A stretch of DNA of 64,000 nt from Pseudomonas putida S13.1.2 (GCF_000498395.2 NZ_CP010979.1:5676501-5740500); one strand, 5' to 3'; numbered from the stretch's first letter, positions 51,999 through 61,291 are shown. The notes: generated from the sequence alone by a model not told the origin. Translations and numbers: made by a program.

Positions 51999-53140
51999 TG
52001 AACAATTTCGATCGCATGCTCTCCAGTGAGGATGTGATGCGTCGGCGCGCCAGCTTTCTGCAGCGCATCCATGTCGACGGCCCCTTGCTGATCATTCTGC
52101 TGACCCTTGCGGCCGGCAGCCTGTTCGTCCTTTATTCGGCCAGTGGCAAGAACTGGGACCTGCTGCTCAAGCAGGCCACCTCGTTCGGCATCGGCCTGGT
52201 GTCGATGTTCGTCATCGCCCAGCTGGAACCGCGCTTCATGGCCCGCTGGGTGCCGCTGGCGTACCTGGCCGGGGTGCTGTTGCTGGTGGTGGTGGACGTG
52301 ATGGGCCACAACGCCATGGGGGCCACGCGCTGGATCAACATCCCAGGGGTGATCCGCTTCCAGCCCTCGGAATTCATGAAGATCATCATGCCGGCGACCA
52401 TCGCCTGGTACCTGTCCAAGCGCACCTTGCCGCCCCATTTGAAGCACGTGGCAATCAGCCTGGTGCTGATCGGCGTGCCGTTCATCCTGATCGTACGCCA
52501 GCCCGACCTGGGCACGGCGCTGCTGATTCTTGCCTCCGGCGCCTTCGTGCTGTTCATGGGCGGGCTGCGCTGGCGCTGGATCCTCAGTGTGCTGGCGGCG
52601 GCGGTGCCGGTGGCGGTGGCGATGTGGTTCTTCGTCATGCACGACTACCAGAAGCAGCGGGTACTGACCTTCCTCGACCCGGAAAGCGACCCGCTGGGCA
52701 CGGGTTGGAACATCATCCAGTCCAAGGCGGCGATCGGTTCGGGCGGGGTGTTCGGCAAGGGCTGGCTGCTGGGCACCCAGTCGCACCTGGACTTCCTGCC
52801 AGAAAGCCACACCGACTTCATCATCGCCGTACTGGGCGAGGAGTTCGGCCTGGTCGGCATCTGCCTGCTGCTGATTGTCTACCTGCTGCTGATCGGCCGT
52901 GGCCTGATGATCACCGCACAGGCGCAGACCCTGTTCGGCAAGCTGCTCGCGGGCAGCCTGACCATGACCTTCTTTGTATACGTGTTCGTCAATATCGGGA
53001 TGGTCAGCGGCCTCCTGCCCGTGGTGGGCGTGCCGCTACCTTTCATCAGCTATGGCGGAACATCGTTGGTGACGCTGCTTTCAGCGTTTGGCGTTCTGAT
53101 GTCGATCCACACGCACCGCAAATGGATCGCACAGGTTTGA
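51998..53140 (+). CDS. rodA: Rod-shape-determining glycosyltransferase RodA
   Basis: A 380-residue, ten-helix SEDS protein. Conserved segments include GHNAMGATRWINIPGVIRFQ near 103 and the ending VPLPFISYGGTSLVTLLSAF. RodA polymerises lipid II for the lateral wall and pairs with PBP2, whose gene overlaps its start (TGATG). A GTG one codon earlier is also in frame. The mltB start lies 17 bp downstream. Confidence 0.95.
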   Translation: MNNFDRMLSSEDVMRRRASFLQRIHVDGPLLIILLTLAAGSLFVLYSASGKNWDLLLKQATSFGIGLVSMFVIAQLEPRFMARWVPLAYLAGVLLLVVVDVMGHNAMGATRWINIPGVIRFQPSEFMKIIMPATIAWYLSKRTLPPHLKHVAISLVLIGVPFILIVRQPDLGTALLILASGAFVLFMGGLRWRWILSVLAAAVPVAVAMWFFVMHDYQKQRVLTFLDPESDPLGTGWNIIQSKAAIGSGGVFGKGWLLGTQSHLDFLPESHTDFIIAVLGEEFGLVGICLLLIVYLLLIGRGLMITAQAQTLFGKLLAGSLTMTFFVYVFVNIGMVSGLLPVVGVPLPFISYGGTSLVTLLSAFGVLMSIHTHRKWIAQV

Positions 53141-53157
53141 ATAAGGTGAAGAATTTC

Positions 53158-54168
53158 ATGCAAGCAGTGCGTAACTGGGCTGCCCGTTGTGCGCCGTGGA
53201 TCGGCGCGGTGGGCCTGTTCGGCGCTGTACAGCTGGCCCATGCCGGCGATTACCAGGGCTCACCGCAGGTGGCCGAGTTCGTTGGCGAAATGAGCCGCGA
53301 CCATGGTTTTGCCCCTGAGCAGCTGATGGGCGTGTTCCGTGAAGTGCAGCGCAAGCAGTCGATCCTCGACGCCATCTCGCGCCCGGCCGAAAAGGTCAAG
53401 CCGTGGAAGGACTACCGGCCGATGTTCCTCACCGACGCGCGCATCGCCCGTGGTGTGGACTTCTGGCGCCAGCACGAGGCCGTGCTGGCCCGAGCCGAGC
53501 AGGAATACGGCGTGCCGGCGCAGTACATTGTCTCGATCATCGGTGTGGAAACGTTCTTTGGCCGCAACACCGGCAACTATCGGGTGATCGACGCGCTGTC
53601 GACGCTGGGCTTCGACTACCCGCCGCGGGCCGAGTTCTTCCGCAAGGAACTGCGCGAATTCCTGCTGCTGGCCCGTGATGAGCAGCTCGACCCGCTCACG
53701 CTCAAAGGCTCCTATGCCGGTGCCATGGGCCTGCCGCAGTTCATGCCGAGCAGCTTTCGCAACTACGCGGTGGACTTCGACGGCGATGGCCACATCAATA
53801 TCTGGAACAACCCGGACGATGCCATCGGCAGCGTCGCCAGCTACTTCAAGCGCCATGGCTGGGTGGCCGGTGGGGGCGTGGTCAGCCGCGCCTGGGTGGA
53901 CGGTGCAGCTGCCGAGCAAGGCCTGACCACCGGCATCGAACCGGTGAAAACGGTAGGGGAGTTGCGCGCGCTTGGCTGGTCGGTTCATGATTCGCTGCGC
54001 GACGATCTGCCGGTTACTGCCTTCCGTCTTGAGGGCGACAACGGCCCCGAGTACTGGGTGGGCCTGAAGAACTTCTACGCGATCACTCGCTACAACCGCA
54101 GCGTGATGTATGCCATGGCGGTGCATCAGCTTGCGCAACAGCTGGTTCAAGCACGGGGCGTCAAGTAA
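53158..54168 (+). CDS. mltB: Lytic murein transglycosylase B
   Basis: A 336-residue exported enzyme. A signal peptide ends near LAHA-GD (about residue 24). The SLT_2 catalytic domain has the active Glu in IIGVETFFGRNTGNYR near 130, then GSYAGAMGLPQFMPSSF near 190. It cleaves peptidoglycan to 1,6-anhydromuropeptides. No lipobox Cys was seen, so it looks soluble (as SltB-type). The ATG at 53158 has AAGGTG before it; GTG 53146 is an alternative. The rlpA ATG overlaps the stop by one base. Confidence 0.92.
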   Translation: MQAVRNWAARCAPWIGAVGLFGAVQLAHAGDYQGSPQVAEFVGEMSRDHGFAPEQLMGVFREVQRKQSILDAISRPAEKVKPWKDYRPMFLTDARIARGVDFWRQHEAVLARAEQEYGVPAQYIVSIIGVETFFGRNTGNYRVIDALSTLGFDYPPRAEFFRKELREFLLLARDEQLDPLTLKGSYAGAMGLPQFMPSSFRNYAVDFDGDGHINIWNNPDDAIGSVASYFKRHGWVAGGGVVSRAWVDGAAAEQGLTTGIEPVKTVGELRALGWSVHDSLRDDLPVTAFRLEGDNGPEYWVGLKNFYAITRYNRSVMYAMAVHQLAQQLVQARGVK

Positions 54169-55169
54169 TGCGCGCAATCATTTCTGCCAATTCCTTCAAG
54201 CTGTTGACCTGCCTCGCCGTTGGCGTGGTGCTGGCCAGCTGTTCATCCAGCCGCCCGACTCCGCAAAGCAGTGGCAACGTCGTGCGCACCCAGCCGGGCC
54301 TGGACATCAACCGTGCTCACAAGGACGGCGCGCCGTGGTGGGATGTGGATGTGAACAAGATCCCCGACGCCACGCCGACCGTGCACACCGGCAACTACAA
54401 GGCCAACCCGTACACGGTGCTGGGCAAGACTTATTACCCGATGCAGGACTCGCGCAATTACCGCGCCGAGGGCACCGCATCGTGGTACGGCACCAAGTTC
54501 CACGGCCAGAACACCGCCAACGGCGAGCTGTACGACCTGTATGGCATGAGCGCGGCGCACAAGACCCTGCCGCTGCCGGCCTACGTGCGGGTGACCAACC
54601 TGGCCAACGGCCGTAGCGTTATCCTGCGGGTGAATGACCGTGGCCCGTTCTATTCCGACCGCATCATCGACCTGTCCTACGCGGCGGCGAAAAAACTCGG
54701 CTATGCCGAGACCGGCACGGCGCATGTGCGCGTCGAGGGTATCGACCCGCAGCAGTGGTGGGCCCAGCGTGGCCAGACGCCACCGATGGTGCTGAAAGAG
54801 CCGCAGGTGGCCCAGACCCAGGCGCTCCCGGCCAGTACCGGGCGTGTCGAGCAATGGACGCCGCCGGCACAGCAGCACGCGGCGCCGGTGGTGCCGGTAC
54901 AGGTGGGTGGCAACAACGTACCTGGCGGCAATGGTGGCAGCTTCCTGCAGGTGGGCGCCTTCGCCAACCCGGACGCCGCCGAACTGCTGCGCTCCAAGCT
55001 CAGCACCATGGTCAGTGCACCGGTGTTCATCAGCTCGGTCGTGCGCAACCAGCAGACCCTGCACCGCGTGCGCCTGGGGCCGATTGGCAGCCAGGGCGAG
55101 ATCCAGCAAGCACAAGACAGCATCCGGCTGGCGAACTTGGGGCAGGCCAAGCTGGTCACAGCTGACTGA
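54168..55169 (+). CDS. rlpA: Septal ring lytic transglycosylase RlpA
   Basis: A 333-residue lipoprotein: lipobox VLAS-Cys25, then a low-complexity linker. The double-psi beta-barrel domain (about 100-190) includes GTASWYGTKFHGQNTANGE, with the catalytic Asp in RVNDRGPF near 159. A C-terminal SPOR domain (about 258-333) binds denuded glycan at the septum. In P. aeruginosa RlpA cleaves naked glycan strands and is needed in low salt. It follows mltB directly. A REP pair follows the stop. Confidence 0.94.
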   Translation: MRAIISANSFKLLTCLAVGVVLASCSSSRPTPQSSGNVVRTQPGLDINRAHKDGAPWWDVDVNKIPDATPTVHTGNYKANPYTVLGKTYYPMQDSRNYRAEGTASWYGTKFHGQNTANGELYDLYGMSAAHKTLPLPAYVRVTNLANGRSVILRVNDRGPFYSDRIIDLSYAAAKKLGYAETGTAHVRVEGIDPQQWWAQRGQTPPMVLKEPQVAQTQALPASTGRVEQWTPPAQQHAAPVVPVQVGGNNVPGGNGGSFLQVGAFANPDAAELLRSKLSTMVSAPVFISSVVRNQQTLHRVRLGPIGSQGEIQQAQDSIRLANLGQAKLVTAD

Positions 55170-55179
55170 CCGCGTCGTC

Positions 55180-55250
55180 TTCTTCGCGGGCACGCCCGCT
55201 CCCACAGGGGTATGCGACACCCTGTGGGAGCGGGCGTGCCCGCGAAGAAG
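55180..55250. repeat. Short-spacer REP pair (gcgggcacgcccgc type)
   Basis: Two inverted REP copies separated by only about 14 bp, so the whole element can fold as one long hairpin of 71 bp. It lies between rlpA and dacA. Confidence 0.9.
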
Positions 55251-55441
55251 GCAACACCAAACTGTCGGTTTTGTCATGAATTGCCGGGCGCGGCCATGTA
55301 CAATGACGGCTTTTGCCCGCAGCGACATAAAGCCGCACGTTCGCGGGCCAGGCCAACGGCCATAAAACTAGACTGACTGGCGCTGGGCACATGATCTTGC
55401 CCAGGGAACATCTCAGACCATTAGCGATTTTCGAGAGACGG

Positions 55442-56602
55442 ATGAACATCACCAACCTTGCCAAACGACTTTGCCTGCCTGTACTGCTGCTGATCACGCC
55501 TGCCGCCTTCGCGGCAGAGCAGATGACGCCGGCGCCACCGCAACTGGCAGCCAAGTCCTACGTACTCATGGACGCGTCCAGCGGCAACGTGCTGGTCGAG
55601 AACAACGGTGACGAGCGTCTGCCGCCAGCCAGCCTGACCAAGCTGATGACCGCCTACATCGCCACCCTGGACATCCGCCGCGGCCAGATCGGTGAGAACG
55701 ACCCGGTTACCGTCAGCGAAAACGCCTGGCGTACCGGCGGTTCGCGCATGTTCATCAAGGTCGGCAGCCAGGTGACTGTCAGCGACCTGCTGCACGGCAT
55801 CATCATCCAGTCCGGCAACGACGCCTCGGTCGCCCTGTCCGAGCACATCGCCGGCAGCGAAGATGCCTTCGCCGACATGATGAACAAGACGGCTGCCGAC
55901 CTGGGCATGACCAACAGCCACTTCATGAACCCGACTGGCCTGCCGAACCCGGAGCACTACTCGTCGGCGCACGACATGGCCACCCTGGCCCGTGCGATCA
56001 TCACCGTCGACCCGGCCCACTACGCCATCTACTCGCAGAAAGAGTTCTTCTGGAACAACATCAAGCAGCCTAACCGCAACCTGCTGCTGTGGCGTGACAA
56101 GACCGTCGATGGCCTGAAGACCGGCCATACCGACGAAGCCGGTTACTGCATGGTGGCTTCGGCCGTTCGCGATGGCCAGCGCCTGATCGCCGTGGTGTTC
56201 GGCACCAACAGCGAGCAGTCCCGTGCTGCCGAAACCCAGAAGCTGCTGACCTACGGTTTCCGCTTCTTCGAAACCCAGACCTTCTACCAGAAGGGCACCG
56301 AGCTGACCCAGGCCCCGGTCTGGAAGGGCGCCACCAGCCAGATCAAGGCTGGCCTGGCCGACGACCTGACCATGACTATGCCTAAAGGCCAATTGAAGCG
56401 CCTGCAGGCTTCGATGACCATGAACCCGCAGCTCACCGCGCCAATCGCCAAAGGTGACGTGATCGGCAAAGTGGAAGTCAAACTGGACGAGAAAGTGGTT
56501 CACAGCGCCGACCTGATCGCCCTCGATGGCGTCGAGGAAGGTGGTTTCTTCCGCCGTATGTGGGATAGCATCCGTCTATTCTTCTTCGGGTTGTTCAACT
56601 GA
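55442..56602 (+). CDS. dacA: D-alanyl-D-alanine carboxypeptidase (PBP5/6)
   Basis: A 386-residue low-molecular-mass PBP. A signal peptide ends AAFA-AE (about residue 24). Active-site motifs are SLTKLM (near 61), SGNDAS (near 121) and KTGHTDEAGY (near 225). The C-terminal beta-domain and an amphipathic helix (GFFRRMWDSIRLFFFGLFN) anchor it to the inner membrane. It trims the terminal D-Ala from pentapeptides. The ATG at 55442 matches the signal peptide. A terminator follows at 56617. Confidence 0.95.
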   Translation: MNITNLAKRLCLPVLLLITPAAFAAEQMTPAPPQLAAKSYVLMDASSGNVLVENNGDERLPPASLTKLMTAYIATLDIRRGQIGENDPVTVSENAWRTGGSRMFIKVGSQVTVSDLLHGIIIQSGNDASVALSEHIAGSEDAFADMMNKTAADLGMTNSHFMNPTGLPNPEHYSSAHDMATLARAIITVDPAHYAIYSQKEFFWNNIKQPNRNLLLWRDKTVDGLKTGHTDEAGYCMVASAVRDGQRLIAVVFGTNSEQSRAAETQKLLTYGFRFFETQTFYQKGTELTQAPVWKGATSQIKAGLADDLTMTMPKGQLKRLQASMTMNPQLTAPIAKGDVIGKVEVKLDEKVVHSADLIALDGVEEGGFFRRMWDSIRLFFFGLFN

Positions 56603-56616
56603 TACGTGACCTTCAT

Positions 56617-56648
56617 GCCCCCGCGTAGCTCGCGGGGCGTTGTTGTTG
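56617..56648 (+). terminator. Intrinsic terminator after dacA
   Basis: CCCCGCG-tagct-CGCGGGG (56619-56637), a perfect 7-bp G+C stem followed by the T-rich gttgttgtt, 16 bp after the dacA stop. Confidence 0.7.
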
Positions 56649-56674
56649 CCACGGCTTACGAGGCCGTTTCCGCC

Positions 56675-56950
56675 ATGAGCGAACCAGACGTCAAGTCGCA
56701 CAAGATCGAATTCCCTTGCGCTGATTACCCGATCAAGGTAATCGGTGATACCGGTGTCGGCTTCAAGGACACGGTAATCGAGATCCTCAGCAAGCACGCC
56801 AAGGTCGACCTTTCCACGTTGGCTGAACGCCAGAGCAAGGAAGGCAAGTACACCACCGTGCAGTTGCACATCGTTGCCGAAAGCGAAGACCAGTTGCACG
56901 ATATCAACAGCGCCCTGCGCGCTACCGGCATCGTGAAAATGGTGCTCTGA
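56675..56950 (+). CDS. DUF493 (YbeD-like) protein
   Basis: A 91-residue ACT-like small protein (YbeD/DUF493 family), with the family segments [14 protein letters not shown] at residues 10-23 and DSVNSALRA-like [16 protein letters not shown] at the end. It is found next to lipB in most gamma-proteobacteria and shows an allosteric ACT-type fold, but its job is unknown. The stop shares a base with the lipB ATG (TGATG), so it is coupled. The start at 56675 was chosen over codons that run into the terminator region. Confidence 0.9.
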   Translation: MSEPDVKSHKIEFPCADYPIKVIGDTGVGFKDTVIEILSKHAKVDLSTLAERQSKEGKYTTVQLHIVAESEDQLHDINSALRATGIVKMVL

Positions 56951-57597
56951 TGTCCGCCTGTCTCGGTTTTCGCGAGCTTGGCCTGCAGCCCTATGAACCG
57001 GTGCTGGAGGCCATGCGTCGCTTTACCGAGCAGCGCAGCCCGGACAGCCAGGATGAAATCTGGCTGGTCGAGCACCCCGCAGTCTTCACCCAGGGCCAGG
57101 CCGGCAAGGCCGAGCACCTGCTGGTGCCGGGCGACATCCCGGTGGTGCAGACCGACCGCGGTGGCCAGGTGACCTACCATGGCCCCGGTCAGCAGGTGGC
57201 CTACCTGCTGCTGGACGTGCGCCGGCTGGGCTTTGGCGTACGCGAGCTGGTCAGCCGTATCGAACAGGCCTTGATCGGCCTGCTCGCCAGTTACGACGTG
57301 CAGGCATCGGCCAAGCCCGATGCCCCGGGCGTCTATGTCGACGGAGCGAAGATCGCCTCCCTCGGCCTGCGAATTCGCAACGGCCGTTCGTTCCACGGCC
57401 TTGCCCTGAACGTGGACATGGACCTTGCGCCATTCCGCCGAATCAACCCCTGCGGCTATGCGGGGCTGGCCATGACCCAGCTGCGCGATCTGGCAGGCCC
57501 GATCGAACTCGACGAGGTCAGGACAAGGCTGCGCGGACAGCTGGTCAAGCACCTCGACTACGCTGAGCAGACGACCCTCACGGGCGGAATCGACTGA
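56950..57597 (+). CDS. lipB: Octanoyltransferase LipB
   Basis: A 215-residue enzyme. The catalytic pair of the family is seen as [12 protein letters not shown] near 72 (Lys/Cys chemistry), with the Cys in [15 protein letters not shown] near 163 and Lys in [14 protein letters not shown] near 135. It moves octanoate from acyl carrier protein to lipoyl domains. It starts on the ybeD stop and ends 2 bp before lipA, forming a lipoate-synthesis unit. Confidence 0.95.
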   Translation: MSACLGFRELGLQPYEPVLEAMRRFTEQRSPDSQDEIWLVEHPAVFTQGQAGKAEHLLVPGDIPVVQTDRGGQVTYHGPGQQVAYLLLDVRRLGFGVRELVSRIEQALIGLLASYDVQASAKPDAPGVYVDGAKIASLGLRIRNGRSFHGLALNVDMDLAPFRRINPCGYAGLAMTQLRDLAGPIELDEVRTRLRGQLVKHLDYAEQTTLTGGID

Positions 57598-57599
57598 AT

Positions 57600-58616
57600 A
57601 TGACAACTGTGCAAGAAGCCGTGCCGAACCTGATCCCTACCCAGGATGCCACCCCGCGCCAAGCGCCGAAGAAGGTGGAAGCTGGGGTTAAACTGCGTGG
57701 TGCCGACAAAGTTGCGCGCATCCCGGTAAAGATCATCCCTACCGACGAGCTGCCGAAAAAGCCTGACTGGATCCGCGTGCGTATCCCGGTGTCGCCCGAG
57801 GTAGACCGTATCAAGCAACTGCTGCGCAAGCACAAGCTGCACAGCGTTTGCGAAGAGGCCTCCTGCCCGAACCTGGGTGAATGCTTCTCCGGTGGTACCG
57901 CCACCTTCATGATCATGGGTGACATCTGCACCCGTCGTTGCCCGTTCTGCGACGTTGGCCACGGCCGACCGAAGCCACTGGACCTGGACGAGCCAAAAAA
58001 CCTGGCTGTCGCCATTGCCGACCTGCGCCTGAAGTACGTGGTGATCACCTCGGTGGACCGCGACGACCTGCGTGACGGCGGTGCCCAGCACTTTGCCGAC
58101 TGCATCCGCGAAATTCGCGCGCTGTCGCCGGGTGTGCAGCTGGAAACCCTGGTGCCGGACTACCGTGGCCGCATGGACGTTGCGTTGGCGATCACTGCGC
58201 AAGAGCCGCCAGATGTGTTCAACCACAACCTCGAGACTGTGCCGCGCCTGTACAAGGCCGCGCGTCCGGGTTCGGATTACGACTGGTCGCTGGACCTGCT
58301 GCAGAAGTTCAAGCAGATGGTGCCGCACGTACCGACCAAGTCGGGCCTGATGCTCGGCCTGGGCGAGACTGACGAAGAAGTGATCGAGGTCATGCACCGC
58401 ATGCGTGAGCATGAAATCGACATGCTCACCCTCGGCCAGTACCTGCAGCCATCGCGTAGCCACCTGCCGGTGCAACGTTTCGTTCACCCGGACACCTTCG
58501 CCTGGTTCGCCGAGGAAGGTTACAAGATGGGCTTCAAGAACGTCGCCTCCGGCCCGCTGGTGCGTTCTTCGTACCACGCTGACCAGCAGGCTCACGAAGC
58601 CAAGATCAAGCTCTGA
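57600..58616 (+). CDS. lipA: Lipoyl synthase LipA
   Basis: A 338-residue radical SAM enzyme. The auxiliary cluster motif is [12 protein letters not shown] (near 84-95) and the radical SAM motif CTRRCPFC (near 110). It inserts two sulfurs into octanoyl groups on lipoyl domains. The C-terminal Ser ligand is probably in [10 protein letters not shown]. The N-terminal 50 residues are longer than in E. coli LipA (321 aa). A terminator follows directly. Confidence 0.96.
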   Translation: MTTVQEAVPNLIPTQDATPRQAPKKVEAGVKLRGADKVARIPVKIIPTDELPKKPDWIRVRIPVSPEVDRIKQLLRKHKLHSVCEEASCPNLGECFSGGTATFMIMGDICTRRCPFCDVGHGRPKPLDLDEPKNLAVAIADLRLKYVVITSVDRDDLRDGGAQHFADCIREIRALSPGVQLETLVPDYRGRMDVALAITAQEPPDVFNHNLETVPRLYKAARPGSDYDWSLDLLQKFKQMVPHVPTKSGLMLGLGETDEEVIEVMHRMREHEIDMLTLGQYLQPSRSHLPVQRFVHPDTFAWFAEEGYKMGFKNVASGPLVRSSYHADQQAHEAKIKL

Positions 58617-58635
58617 GCCACGCGCAGAGCCACAT

Positions 58636-58675
58636 ATGCCGATGCGCGCCGAAAGGCGGCATCGGCATTTTTGTT
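58636..58675 (+). terminator. Intrinsic terminator after lipA
   Basis: ATGCCGATGCgCGCC-gaaa-GGCGGCATCGGCAT with one bulged G, then tttttgttt. A strong rho-independent terminator 19 bp after the lipA stop. Confidence 0.9.
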
Positions 58676-58703
58676 TGTGCCACACGCGCTGCAAGGAGCC
58701 GCG

Positions 58704-59642
58704 ATGAATTGCGCCGAAACCTTCCAACCTCGCCTGCCAGCCGCGCTGCCGGCTAACGCCTGCTTTGCCATTGTCGCGCCAGCGGGCGCGGCGCGGCTGG
58801 ATACGCACAAAGTCAGCCAGTGGTTTGCTGAGCGCGGCTACCGTTGCCGTATCTACCCGGGTGCCCTGCAGGCGCAAGGTTACCTGGCAGGGCCGGACCA
58901 ACAGCGCCTGCAAGACCTGCACGATGCTTTTGCCGACCCGGCCATCGACGCCATCCTGTGCATGCGCGGCGGCTATGGCAGCATGCGCTTGCTCGACCAG
59001 CTCGATTTCGAGCTGATTCGGCGCAACCCCAAGCCGTTGATCGGCTACAGCGACATTACCGCACTGCACACCGCGATCTACCGGCATAGCGGGTTGGTCA
59101 CCTTCCATGGGGGGATGCTCAATGCCGACCTGCTGGGGGCCAAGTTGCCACCCACCGAGTCGTCGTTGCTGGCGCAGCTGGGTGGGCATGTGCGGGCTGG
59201 CGAGCCGATCGTGCACCCGGCGGACTATGCCTTGAGCAGTGTGTTGCCGGGTGTGGCCAGCGGTGCGCTGCTGGGCGGTAACCTGTCTATGTTGGGCGCG
59301 ACCATGGGGACGCTTGCCGAGCTGGATACCCAGGGCTGCATCTTGTTCATCGAGGACGTCAATGAGCCGTTGTACCGGGTGGACCGGTTGCTGACCCAGT
59401 TGCGCCTGGCGGGCAAGCTGGAGGGAGTGAAGGGCGTGCTGGTGGGGGACTTTGCCGGGATTACCACGGCGGCGTTGGCGCCGTTGCTGGAGCAGACGTT
59501 CGCGCCGTTGGGTGTACCGGTGCTGGCGGGGTGGCGCAGTGGGCATTGCGACCCGAATGTGTGCTTGCCGTTGGGGGCTCGGGTAAGGCTGGACAGTGAT
59601 CGGCAGAGCCTGGTGCTGGAGCAGGATCTGTTCAAGGCTTGA
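58704..59642 (+). CDS. ldcA: L,D-carboxypeptidase LdcA
   Basis: A 312-residue peptidase S66 enzyme. The catalytic Ser is in IGYSDITALH (near 114), Glu in IEDVNEPLYR (near 217) and His in GHCDPN (near 286). It removes D-Ala from tetrapeptides during peptidoglycan recycling in the cytoplasm. AAGGAG is 7 bp before the ATG. It follows the lipA terminator, so it has its own or a read-through promoter. Confidence 0.93.
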   Translation: MNCAETFQPRLPAALPANACFAIVAPAGAARLDTHKVSQWFAERGYRCRIYPGALQAQGYLAGPDQQRLQDLHDAFADPAIDAILCMRGGYGSMRLLDQLDFELIRRNPKPLIGYSDITALHTAIYRHSGLVTFHGGMLNADLLGAKLPPTESSLLAQLGGHVRAGEPIVHPADYALSSVLPGVASGALLGGNLSMLGATMGTLAELDTQGCILFIEDVNEPLYRVDRLLTQLRLAGKLEGVKGVLVGDFAGITTAALAPLLEQTFAPLGVPVLAGWRSGHCDPNVCLPLGARVRLDSDRQSLVLEQDLFKA

Positions 59643-59650
59643 GATTGTGG

Positions 59651-59738
59651 GGGCTGCTTTGCAGCCCATCGCGACACAAGGCCGCTCCTACAGGGGGATT
59701 GCGATACATTGCAGTTACGCGGTTGTCTGTAGGAGCGC
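59651..59738. repeat. Degenerate REP-like element
   Basis: A left hairpin GGGCTGC-ttt-GCAGCCC leads into gcgacacaaggccgctccta; the right arm ctgtaggagcg is present but lacks the gcgggcttg core. The right end runs to 11 bp from the 3' end of the transglycosylase gene. Probably a half-decayed copy of the class at 42360. Confidence 0.55.
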
Positions 59739-59749
59739 CCCCGGCAATC

Positions 59750-61066
59750 TCACGGCTGGCGCAGGCTCTCGAGCAGCTTGTGGGTCGGGTAGCCATCTGC
59801 TGGCCACCCCAGCCCCTGCTGGGCAGTGCGAATGGCCTTGCGGGTATTGGCACCGATGATGCCATCGGCATTCCCGGCCTCGTGCCCACGGCTGTTCAGC
59901 AAGTTCTGCAGCTCCATGCGTTCGCTGCGGCTGAGCGGCAGGTCTTCTTTCGGCCAGCTGCCGGCAATAAAGCCCCAGCCGCTGAAGCGATCCCCCAGCA
60001 GGCTGACCGCCAAGGCATAGGACGACGAGTTGTTGTACTTGAGAATGGCGCGGAAGTTGTCCAGTACCAGGAACGCTGGCCCGCGCGCGCCAGCCGGCAG
60101 CAGCAAGGCGGCAGACAGCTGGTTGCTGTTGGCGGGCAACTGCGTGCCTGCCGGCAGTGTCACGCCCATGGCCAGCCACTCGCTCACCGGTTTGCGCAGC
60201 GCGCCATCGGCTTGCCAGAAATCGAAACCAGCCGGCACTTGTACCTCGAAGCCCCATGGCTGACCACGCTTCCAGCCCGAGCTTTGCAGGTAGTGCGCAG
60301 TCGAGGCCAGGGCATCCGGTGTACTGTTCCAGATGTCGCGGCGGCCATCACCGTCGAAGTCCACGGCATGGGTGTTGTAGGTGGTCGGGATGAACTGGGT
60401 CTGGCCCATGGCGCCGGCCCACGAACCACGCATGGCCTCGGGCTGGATGTCACCATGCTGGATGATCTGCAGCGCGGCGATGAGCTGGTCCTGGGCGAAC
60501 TGCGGGCGGCGGCCCTCATAGGCCAGCGTAGCCAGCGAACGAATTACAGATTTGTTGCCCTGGAACTGGCCAAAGTTGCTTTCCATGCCCCACACCGCGA
60601 CCAGCACCTGGCGGTCAACGCCGTAGCGTTGCTCGAGGCGGGCCAGCAGCTCGGCGTTCTGCTCCAGCAGCTTTTTGCCGTTGCGCACGCGCAGAGGCGA
60701 CAGGGCGCCTTCGAGGTATTCCCATACCGGGCGGGTGAACTCTGGCTGGCTGCGGTCGGCCTTGATCACGTCCATGTCGGGGGTGACGCCGAGGAAGGCG
60801 CTGTCGAACGTACTCGGCGAGATACCGGCTTGCAGGGCTTGCTGGCGGAAGCCTGCCTGCCACTGGGCGAAGGTTTGCAAAGGCTGGATTTCAGTGCTGA
60901 CGTCGGGCGTTGTGCCGGGCACAGTCACCACTGGAGCGGGTTGGGCAGGGGCCAGCGGCAGTGCGTCGGCAGCGGTGGGCTTTTCCGCGCAGGCCACAAG
61001 CAGGATGAAGCTGGAGGCCGCGATCAGCTGGCGGGTTTCCCAACGGGGGATAAGACGGAAGAGCAT
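59750..61066 (-). CDS. Lytic murein transglycosylase, MltB/SltB3 type with PG-binding domain
   Basis: A 438-residue lipoprotein: lipobox LLVA-Cys near residue 26. The SLT_2 domain has the catalytic Glu in VWGMESNFGQFQGNK near 167, then GSWAGAMGQTQFIPTTY near 215. A C-terminal peptidoglycan-binding-1 domain (about 375-435) contains DGIIGANTRKAIRTAQ. It is distinct from the mltB gene at 53158, which lacks the binding domain. It cuts glycan strands in the periplasm. Confidence 0.92.
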   Translation of the reverse strand: MLFRLIPRWETRQLIAASSFILLVACAEKPTAADALPLAPAQPAPVVTVPGTTPDVSTEIQPLQTFAQWQAGFRQQALQAGISPSTFDSAFLGVTPDMDVIKADRSQPEFTRPVWEYLEGALSPLRVRNGKKLLEQNAELLARLEQRYGVDRQVLVAVWGMESNFGQFQGNKSVIRSLATLAYEGRRPQFAQDQLIAALQIIQHGDIQPEAMRGSWAGAMGQTQFIPTTYNTHAVDFDGDGRRDIWNSTPDALASTAHYLQSSGWKRGQPWGFEVQVPAGFDFWQADGALRKPVSEWLAMGVTLPAGTQLPANSNQLSAALLLPAGARGPAFLVLDNFRAILKYNNSSSYALAVSLLGDRFSGWGFIAGSWPKEDLPLSRSERMELQNLLNSRGHEAGNADGIIGANTRKAIRTAQQGLGWPADGYPTHKLLESLRQP

Positions 61067-61126
61067 GCACAGATCCAGAATTGCAGGTCAGGTGACGACC
61101 ATATCATGCCTGCGCTTGCGATGCTT

Positions 61127-61291
61127 TCATGCTGCCAAAAAGTAGGAAGCCTCCCAATCTCTCGATTGGAAGGCTTCGCGGCGGTAGCTGCCTTTGCCCT
61201 TGTCCGGTTGTTCCTGGCGGCAGCGGAACAGTGGCTGGGCGATGATGGACTTGGCCTTGTTGGGGCCGTGCTTTTTCGGCTTTTTGCTCAT
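61127..61291 (-). CDS. arfA: Alternative ribosome-rescue factor ArfA
   Basis: A 54-residue basic protein starting MSKKPKKHGPNKAKS. It carries the ArfA pattern: AQPLFRCRQEQPDKGKGSYR (residues 18-37) then WEAS (46-49). ArfA enters the A site of ribosomes stalled on messages without a stop codon and recruits RF2. The 3' part of the gene contains a strong hairpin (61146-61177) followed by TTTTT before the stop, as in E. coli, where a terminator/RNase III hairpin makes the arfA message itself non-stop and places it under tmRNA control. GAAACCC precedes the ATG; the ribosome-binding site is weak. Confidence 0.85.
   Translation of the reverse strand: MSKKPKKHGPNKAKSIIAQPLFRCRQEQPDKGKGSYRREAFQSRDWEASYFLAA
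61146..61177 (-). terminator. Terminator-like hairpin inside the arfA coding region
   Basis: On the minus strand GAAGCCTTCCAATC pairs with GATTGGGAGGCTTC (one mismatch, loop gaga), followed by CTACTTTTTGG. The structure ends 16 bases before the stop codon, so transcripts that end here have no stop codon. Confidence 0.75.

Noticed and set aside
52624-53157. Extension of MltB upstream into rodA
   Set aside because: This stretch is an out-of-frame reading of rodA; the signal peptide begins at 53158.
55299-55304. TACAAT as -10 promoter box of dacA
   Set aside because: No -35 at acceptable spacing and a long distance (about 137 bp) to the ATG, so the evidence is too weak.
57558-59669. Long open frame antisense to lipA and ldcA
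   Set aside because: It crosses two well-supported genes and a terminator. The product is low-complexity and without motifs, as expected of a G+C-driven shadow frame.
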